Source: Fragum whitleyi | Taxonomy: Eukaryota; Mollusca; Bivalvia; Cardiida; Cardiidae | Assembly (NCBI GenBank): GCA_948146395.1 | Contig: OX411543.1 | Span: forward strand, 22,298,026-22,362,025 | Reading direction: 5' to 3' | Length of the DNA: 64,000 nucleotides | Part shown: positions 58,688-64,000 of the stretch, piece by piece | Position numbering within the stretch: position 1 is the stretch's first letter | How the letters are laid out: each line of letters starts with the position of its first letter | The notes under the pieces: generated by a model | The model's input: the letters and a program-made list of their open reading frames with translations, nothing else | Told to the model about the DNA's origin: nothing | Databases searched by the model: none | Translations under genes and position numbers: made by a program

Positions 58688-58770
58688 ATATAGCTGGTCA
58701 TGGTACGGCTTGAACTCATGACCTCCCGATTTCCGGACAACAACCATACCACCTGCGCTAAACTTCCATA
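58688..58770 (-). repeat. tRNA-like sequence, minus strand
   Basis: The minus strand reads TTTAGCGCAGGTGGTATGG (A-box-like) and later GGTCATGAGTTCAAGCCGTA (B-box consensus GTTCAAGCC). No pairing acceptor stem was found, so it is called a SINE head or tRNA relic. Confidence 0.5.
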
Positions 58771-59009
58771 TGCACTAGGGTTATTGATAATTGATATTGT
58801 TAAATCTATACTTTGCGAGTTTAAGTTTATATTAAGAAACGTATGTCGACTACATGTAATAATAGGGGTCAAAAGGAATATTTAATGAGTGTCAGGTCAT
58901 TGTAGATCAATAATAGACACTGATAACATCGTGAAATTAAAACTTCACCTCGATCATTACCATTATAAATTTCACGCTCAGGGATCTTTTCATTGCAAGG
59001 GTGTAGCTT

Positions 59010-59285
59010 CAATTACGCACATTACGCAATTGCGTAATACAAATATTTTTTTCGTTCGAAAAATATCGTTCATTAATGATCATAACATCGAAACTACAGC
59101 TTATTTAAGCTGTAGTTACGATGTTTGATTATTCATCCGCGCTCAAATCATGTAAACGGGGAGCGGGTGGAGGGCATTAATCTTAAGTCACTGTCCACAT
59201 ATCGCCTTTATCCTATTTATTCTTTGGTGGTCGCCTTCGAAATGCTTAAAAATTTCAAAGTCCTAGCTACGCCTATGCATTGCAT
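59010..59285 (+). mobile_element. Repeat family F, copy 2
   Basis: It starts TTACGCACATTACGCAATTG and ends CCTAGCTACGCCTATG, the inverse of 50690-50945. The hairpin CATCGAAACTACAGCTT / AAGCTGTAGTTACGATG (59086-59123) is longer here, 17 bp with one mismatch. Confidence 0.65.
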
Positions 59286-59843
59286 TATAACACTGACTCC
59301 GAACAGTCAAAAATGCTCCAAAGTCGTTTAAAATTATTCAAAATCGTTCAACCCGATTACTATTTCATTCAAATTGGTCAAATAATTCCACGGTGAAATT
59401 GGTGGGAGTTGATTTAAAAGAGTCTAATTGGTCTGTAAAGACAAAGAGGGAGGAAAGTACATAGAATCTTTCAAAGGGAGAAGCGTGGATTAATTTCCGT
59501 CTTAGCTTCCTAATCGAGCTGAAACAAATTAGCATGAAAAGGAGTAGTTAGATTTAACTTAAATTTCTAGTATATATCTATCATGAGCCAAGGTTACTAA
59601 TATTTTTACATTTTCCTTGAAAATACTGTTTTATTACTATGCTGGATATTTCTTCAAGAATTTTTGGCGTTGAAAACATTTTCAGGTTGAATAGCATAAA
59701 TGTTTTGATAAGTATAATTGTCGAAGGCGCGTACAAAGAAATAAATGTTACTTTAGGTTGACCGAGTCGAAATGTGGTCTCTAAGGTGTCTTCGTGGCTT
59801 TCTTTAGATTCAGCCTTCCCTGTGTTTGGTATGACAAAGAATA
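59286..59843. other. No gene; family A trace
   Basis: AAAAATGCTCCAAAGTCGTT and TTCAAAATCGTTCAACCCG (59309-59355) are weak family A traces. Otherwise nothing. Confidence 0.35.
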
Positions 59844-59921
59844 GCAAACTGTTTGCAAATCATACCCCACTTTGCACGTGCACTTGCTTGCAAAGTGAAG
59901 TAAAATTTGCAAACAGTTTGC
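59844..59921. repeat. 78-nt hairpin, 17-bp perfect outer stem
   Basis: GCAAACTGTTTGCAAAT at 59844-59860 pairs perfectly with ATTTGCAAACAGTTTGC at 59905-59921. Inside, CACTTTGCA pairs with TGCAAAGTG. The core CTTTGCACGTGCA and the downstream CATCCTGAAC are shared with 24021-24109. The size and shape resemble a miRNA precursor, but two copies in one window favour a small palindromic element. Confidence 0.7.
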
Positions 59922-60084
59922 TCCACTTTATCATCCTGAACACAGGCTTAGTGACATACTTTTAAGACCTTTCATGACAACATTTCGAACTGGTTCGATT
60001 TTTTTCAAGAAATACTATAGGGGAATTTTCGGGTTCAGTGGACTAAAAAATGCGACAGTGTGCTGATTCATTCTCAAAAATTAT
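59922..60084. other. No recognisable feature
   Basis: Short AT-rich spacer. Confidence 0.4.
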
Positions 60085-60330
60085 GATTTTTCAGCCGTTA
60101 TTTAAGAATCTAAAGATATTTATATAAGGATACGATGGTGTCACGTCAGTGACTTAAACGAGTAGCGTTGGCGACGTCGAATGTTTTCACTCAAAGTTTC
60201 GAGGGCTAACGCCATTTTAACTGACGTCATCGAGTTTTTCCAAGGTTTTCCCTTAATTTTCAAAAATAGTCCGTCTTTATACATCCGAGGTTGATCGTGA
60301 GGTTGGCCGAATGTTGTTCCGAATGGATGT
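60085..60330 (-). mobile_element. Repeat family E, copy 3
   Basis: TCAGCCGTTATTTAAGAATC, TCACGTCAGTGACTTAAACG, GAGTAGCGTTGGCGACGTCG, TGACGTCATCGAG and ATCCGAGGTTGATCGTGAGG match the inverse of 42690-43125, but the 48-bp unit is present only about one and a half times. The array therefore expanded in the other copy. Confidence 0.75.
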
Positions 60331-60610
60331 TAATGAATGTTAAATTAATCTAATAAAGGCACACAACTCATCTTTTTAATTTAGCATCCTTCCAAATACA
60401 TCAAATAGTTTTATAAACGAATGGCCAAGTAATTTCTGGACCCGGGCGGGTATCGATGCCCGTTTTATCAGTTTGCCTTTCAAACTGTGGGCTGCTAGTT
60501 GTAGACTGAAGAAAATATCGACCATGGAAATAGCCTAGAAATGGCTATCGTTAAAAATGAGACAAGTCTAGCCCCGGATATGGATCCTGCTCAGAAATAA
60601 CTTGGCTCTA
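60331..60610. other. No clear feature; weak tRNA-like motif
   Basis: A minus-strand GGGCATCGATACCCGCC near 60450 resembles a T arm, but no A box or stems support a tRNA. Confidence 0.3.
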
Positions 60611-61105
60611 AAGGCCCGGTCCCACTGCTTCTACGGATGTATTTATATGCGTTTAAAAGACACTTTGCATCTGTTTCTTACCCTGTCCATACGCTTTGCA
60701 TTCGCTCTGTCCGTCGAGCGTCCGTCCATTGTGATTTCATCTGCGCAGAAAGTTTGAGCTGCACAAAACTTGTAAAGCGGATATTTTTTCCGCTATGTAC
60801 GTTGTTAATGCGAAACAATACGAGAAACAAACGCTACTTATCCGATAGCATCCGTTATACTTCCGCTTTATCATCCATCCATCCATTAGGCATCCTCGGA
60901 ACTCTTATCCGCTTTGGATGCAAACGTACAAAGGACGGATTTATAAGAAATACGAAGAGTATATAAAATTGAAATATAATGAATATTTACGTATGTAAGT
61001 GTATGAATAACGATTTTAACAAGCTTATGAGACCGCATGGAAATTTTACCCGTCGTGTCCGATTAGCGTACGTTTTGGGCCCGTTTGGCAGTGGGAGCCA
61101 GCCTT
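60611..61105 (+). mobile_element. MITE family D, full-length copy
   Basis: AAGGCCCGGTCCCACTG (60611-60627) and the inverted CAGTGGGAGCCAGCCTT (61089-61105) agree at 14 of 17 positions. The 495-bp body shares several blocks with 27505-27860. No coding frame. Confidence 0.7.
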
Positions 61106-61620
61106 AAGTAATTTTGGTGTCATGTATAAAATGTGGAATTTTTGAAAGCTCTTTTTTTTATAATATTCGTGGGACGTGAGCAGTCATAAACTCACATAGA
61201 AAGGTGGCAGGAACCAGATTGTCATTTAAAAAAATGATCTTCCATGATCTGTATGAATGACCAAAGTACATTTAAAAAAAATATACATGTAAACCAGGAA
61301 AAGGGTTAAGCCCTTATTTCACGGCGACCTAGGTACAATTTTGATTAATGAATTGTTCTTGTCATTTTCAAACCATTAAAACAGAAAATGTCATAAAAAG
61401 TATATAAATATTTTATGAAATATGCATTGGAAACGAAAATCAAAGTGTAACTGAAACCACTGTCATAAGATGCAATCTAAAAGGAACCATCTAATTTCGG
61501 AAATATTTTCAACGAATGACAAATGTGAAAACAATCTAAAGAGGAGGGATAGTTTCCTTTTTTCCGAAACCATACAAGCATTCATGATAACTAACCACTG
61601 GCGAGCGCCTTTGCTGTGAT
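61106..61620. other. No recognisable feature
   Basis: AT-rich sequence up to the truncated LINE start. Confidence 0.4.
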
Positions 61621-63369
61621 ACACATTTGATATACTTTGATACTGGTCTTAATGTCAATGGTGATCTCTGTTTTGATAAACTTAAAGTAGCTGAGCAGTT
61701 TAATGAGTTTTTTACGAATGTGGCATCAAATTTGGTCTCAAAACTCCCTTCCCCGTCTTTTAATTTTGGATTTAGTTTTGTTTCTAGATTTTATACTAGC
61801 AAAGGTATTAAACCTAATAGTTTTGCATTTTCATTAGTCAGCGAAAATAAAATTTATAAATATCTCGGTAGTATTTGTCCAACAAAAGCTACAGGATTAG
61901 ATGGTATAAACGCAAAATTTGTAGTTGATGGTTCTGCTTTAATAGCATGTCCTCTTTCACATGTAATTAATCTTTCATTGATTCAAGGAGTAGTTCCGGA
62001 AGATCTGAAGTCCGCAAGAATTGTTCCTTTGTATAAAAAGAACAACAAAACGGATGTAGGAAATTACAGACCTGTTTCAATTTTGAGTGTAATATCAAAA
62101 GTTTTTGAGCGTGTTGTATATGACCAGCTTGAATCTTATCTTAATCAAGAAAATATTTTATATAGCTTTCAATCTGGCTTTAGAAGAAATTTTTCAACAG
62201 ATACATGTTTAATTCACTTAACTGATTTTGTTCGATTTCAATTGGATAAGGGCAACCTAGTAGGAATGGCTTTACTAGATCTCCAAAAAGCATTCGACAC
62301 TGTAGACCACTCCATACTAATCATGAAACTTGGATGTATAGGCCTAGGTAACGACATTATCCGATGGTTTAAGTCATATTTATCATGCAGACAGCAACTA
62401 GTTGATATTTCTGGAACTTTTTCAAAACCGTCATCTGTTACATGCGGGGTCCCACAGGGTTCTATCTTAGGTCCCCTTCTTTTTCTTCTGTATGTGAATG
62501 ACATGCCAGCTGTTATAAAAAATAAACTTCTGTTGTATGCTGATGACTCTGCTATTTTAGTTGCAAATAAATCAAGGGCTTCAATTGAAAGTCAGCTTAG
62601 TAAAGATTTGAACTCAGTAAGTGAGTGGCTAATAGACAATAAACTTTCTCTCCATCTTGGAAAAACAGAAACAATTATTTTCGGTTCAAAATATAAATTG
62701 AAGTCAAATTCATCTTTAAAGGTTTCTTGTAATGGAGTTGAAATACAATCTTCATCCTCAGTTAAATACTTAGGAGTTACAATAGATCAGTCTTTGTCTG
62801 GTGATGATATTGCTATTTCAGTCTTGAAAAAAGCAAACGCACGGTTAAAGTTTTTGTACAGAAAACGTAACTTTCTTACTGAGCAGACAAAAAAACTGAT
62901 AGCCACCTCTCTTATACAATGTCATTACGATTATGCATGTTCATTTTGGTTCAATGGTCTCAGTAAATCTTTAAAGAATAAACTTCAGACTACTCAGAAT
63001 AAATTGATTCGTTTTATTTTAAACTTAGAACATACTGCACATATTAGTCTTGAGCATTTTAAAAAATTGAATTGGCTCCCTGTGGAAAAAAGAGTTGAAC
63101 AGATAATTCTGTGCAATGTTTTCAAAATTAAGCATGGTTTAAGTCCCGAGTACATGAATGATAATATTGTCTCTTTTAACGCAGTTCACTCTTACAACAC
63201 ACGCTCCCATTCCACTGGCGATTTTATTTTACCCAAGGTTGGCTCTACTGGAAAGAAAACATTTGCTTTTAATGGGTCTAAATTATGGAATGCTTTACCA
63301 AGTTCTCTTAAGGATGTTTCGAATTTAAATGCTTTTAAATCTCAACTAAGAACTTTTTTACTCAAATGA
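61621..63369 (+). CDS. LINE reverse transcriptase, 5'-truncated but open
   Basis: About 580 open codons ending at TGA 63367-63369, with no ATG at the start: the frame is open from the truncation point near 61621. Numbering from 61627, conserved blocks are TKATGLDGINAKF (87-98), NYRPVSILSVISKVFE (146-161), LLDLQKAFDTVDH (216-228), GVPQGSILGPLLFLLYVND (274-292) and the YADD catalytic box (304-307). A C-terminal thumb and connector region follows, ending with KLWNALPSSLKDV and a Phe/Leu-rich tail. The endonuclease is missing. It resembles CR1/L2-like LINEs; clade not proven. The absence of stops suggests recent insertion. Confidence 0.88.
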   Translation, partial: THLIYFDTGLNVNGDLCFDKLKVAEQFNEFFTNVASNLVSKLPSPSFNFGFSFVSRFYTSKGIKPNSFAFSLVSENKIYKYLGSICPTKATGLDGINAKFVVDGSALIACPLSHVINLSLIQGVVPEDLKSARIVPLYKKNNKTDVGNYRPVSILSVISKVFERVVYDQLESYLNQENILYSFQSGFRRNFSTDTCLIHLTDFVRFQLDKGNLVGMALLDLQKAFDTVDHSILIMKLGCIGLGNDIIRWFKSYLSCRQQLVDISGTFSKPSSVTCGVPQGSILGPLLFLLYVNDMPAVIKNKLLLYADDSAILVANKSRASIESQLSKDLNSVSEWLIDNKLSLHLGKTETIIFGSKYKLKSNSSLKVSCNGVEIQSSSSVKYLGVTIDQSLSGDDIAISVLKKANARLKFLYRKRNFLTEQTKKLIATSLIQCHYDYACSFWFNGLSKSLKNKLQTTQNKLIRFILNLEHTAHISLEHFKKLNWLPVEKRVEQIILCNVFKIKHGLSPEYMNDNIVSFNAVHSYNTRSHSTGDFILPKVGSTGKKTFAFNGSKLWNALPSSLKDVSNLNAFKSQLRTFLLK

Positions 63370-63851
63370 CATTTTTTACGCATTTGACATCATTGTATTT
63401 TTACGAGCTGTGATTTGACTAGTCATTTATTTATTTTCCAACAATGTCTTTCAATTCTTATATAAATAATAATTTTGCGTAACAAGATGCCTTTCTATGC
63501 TTATATTCCCATTAAAGGACCACAATGGAAATAAGATTTTGTATCTTTTTTGTGTCATCCTTGTAGTGGAGTATATACATAGTTCTTAAAAAGTAATTCT
63601 TATTAAATTATTATTTATACTTGTAATAGACGTTTTAAATTTTAGCCTATTTACATGTTGAAAATTTTAGATACATAACTCTTTATTGTAAAAATGTATT
63701 TTTACTGTGAATTTGTACTTGAACTATGTCAATACCTTTATTACGAATAAACTATATATACTTCATGGTATAATTCAAGATATGATTTGTGGGGCGCCCG
63801 CGGGCGATTTAAAGGTAACTCAAATGAAAGGTCGGATTATTTTGAATATAT
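63370..63851 (+). other. LINE 3' UTR and flank
   Basis: AT-rich with AATAAA near 63747. I cannot place the element's 3' end with confidence: no simple-repeat or A tail is clear before GTGGGGCGCCCGCGGGCG at 63790. Confidence 0.45.
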
Positions 63852-64000
63852 CAGTGAACAACATCGTGAAATTGACAAGGTGAATGAATTTTGAATGATT
63901 AAGGAATGAAATTGAATGAGCGTGCTGAGCAGGTTTTGAATGAATTTAATGGGAGGTAATCCAGTATTGCAAATTTTGTTCAGGATGAACAAAATTAGCA
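63852..64000 (+). mobile_element. MITE family A, cut by window end
   Basis: CAGTGAACAACATCGTGAAA, GAATGATTAAGGAATGAAAT and GGGAGGTAATCCAGTATTGC, then the start of the central palindrome (GTTCAGGATGAACAAAATTA). The remainder lies beyond the window. Confidence 0.75.

Noticed and set aside
60430..60505. Minus-strand tRNA-like T arm
   Set aside because: Only one arm is recognisable; no A box or acceptor stem.

Overview
The window looks like animal genomic DNA, most likely from a mollusc and probably a bivalve. It is AT-rich, shows no operons or dense genes, and consists almost wholly of transposable elements in several layers. The bivalve call rests on dispersed repeats with ends such as TCGCTCACCTGAG and GTGCTCAGGTGAGCTAAAAA, the (GGACGAC)n tracts before those ends, internal units of about 165 bp (the layout described for bivalve 'pearl' elements), and a SINE-like repeat carrying AAAGCGGCGTTAAAC. 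It is inferred from remembered sequence style, not from a search. I recognise no host gene.

Layout. 1-9.5 kb: a SINE copy, a tandem-unit element, a strong hairpin, a decayed LINE endonuclease fragment and the first copies of a TA-flanked MITE (family A, about 435 bp, ends CAGTTAAYAACATCGTGAAA). 9.52-18.62 kb is a three-level nest: a 35-bp minisatellite holds a pearl-like element made of 165-bp units, which holds a near-complete Ty3/gypsy LTR retrotransposon (9878-16243). 18.6-24.8 kb: SINEs, two more pearl-like elements and a hairpin repeat. 24.85-27.5 kb: a minus-strand LINE pseudogene, followed by part of a MITE. 30.1-35.6 kb: another tandem-unit element split by a family A MITE and by a foldback-like inverted repeat of about 3.7 kb. 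35.6-37.5 kb: local direct repeats. 37.62-39.25 kb: a Tc1-type transposon with an open transposase frame. 40-51 kb: MITEs, pearl-like elements and palindromes. 51.5-57.06 kb: a LINE with ORF1 and ORF2 remnants, cut inside its endonuclease by a family A MITE. 57-61.1 kb: tRNA-like heads, hairpins and MITEs. 61.6-63.4 kb: a 5'-truncated LINE with an open 580-codon reverse transcriptase frame. A family A copy runs off the window end.

The most notable element is the LTR retrotransposon. Its order is gag, protease, integrase, reverse transcriptase, RNase H, so integrase lies before reverse transcriptase. That order, with a capsid region resembling the SCAN domain, marks the Gmr1-like branch of Ty3/gypsy. 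Its primer binding site is an 18-nt complement of tRNA-Pro identical to the one used by gammaretroviruses. The LTRs differ by only 4 substitutions and one 6-bp indel, so insertion was recent, yet the coding region already has in-frame stops and two frameshifts.

The genes do not form a host pathway. The autonomous elements (gypsy, LINEs, Tc1) would supply enzymes, while the MITEs, SINEs and pearl-like elements would depend on enzymes made elsewhere. The nesting gives a relative timeline of insertions.
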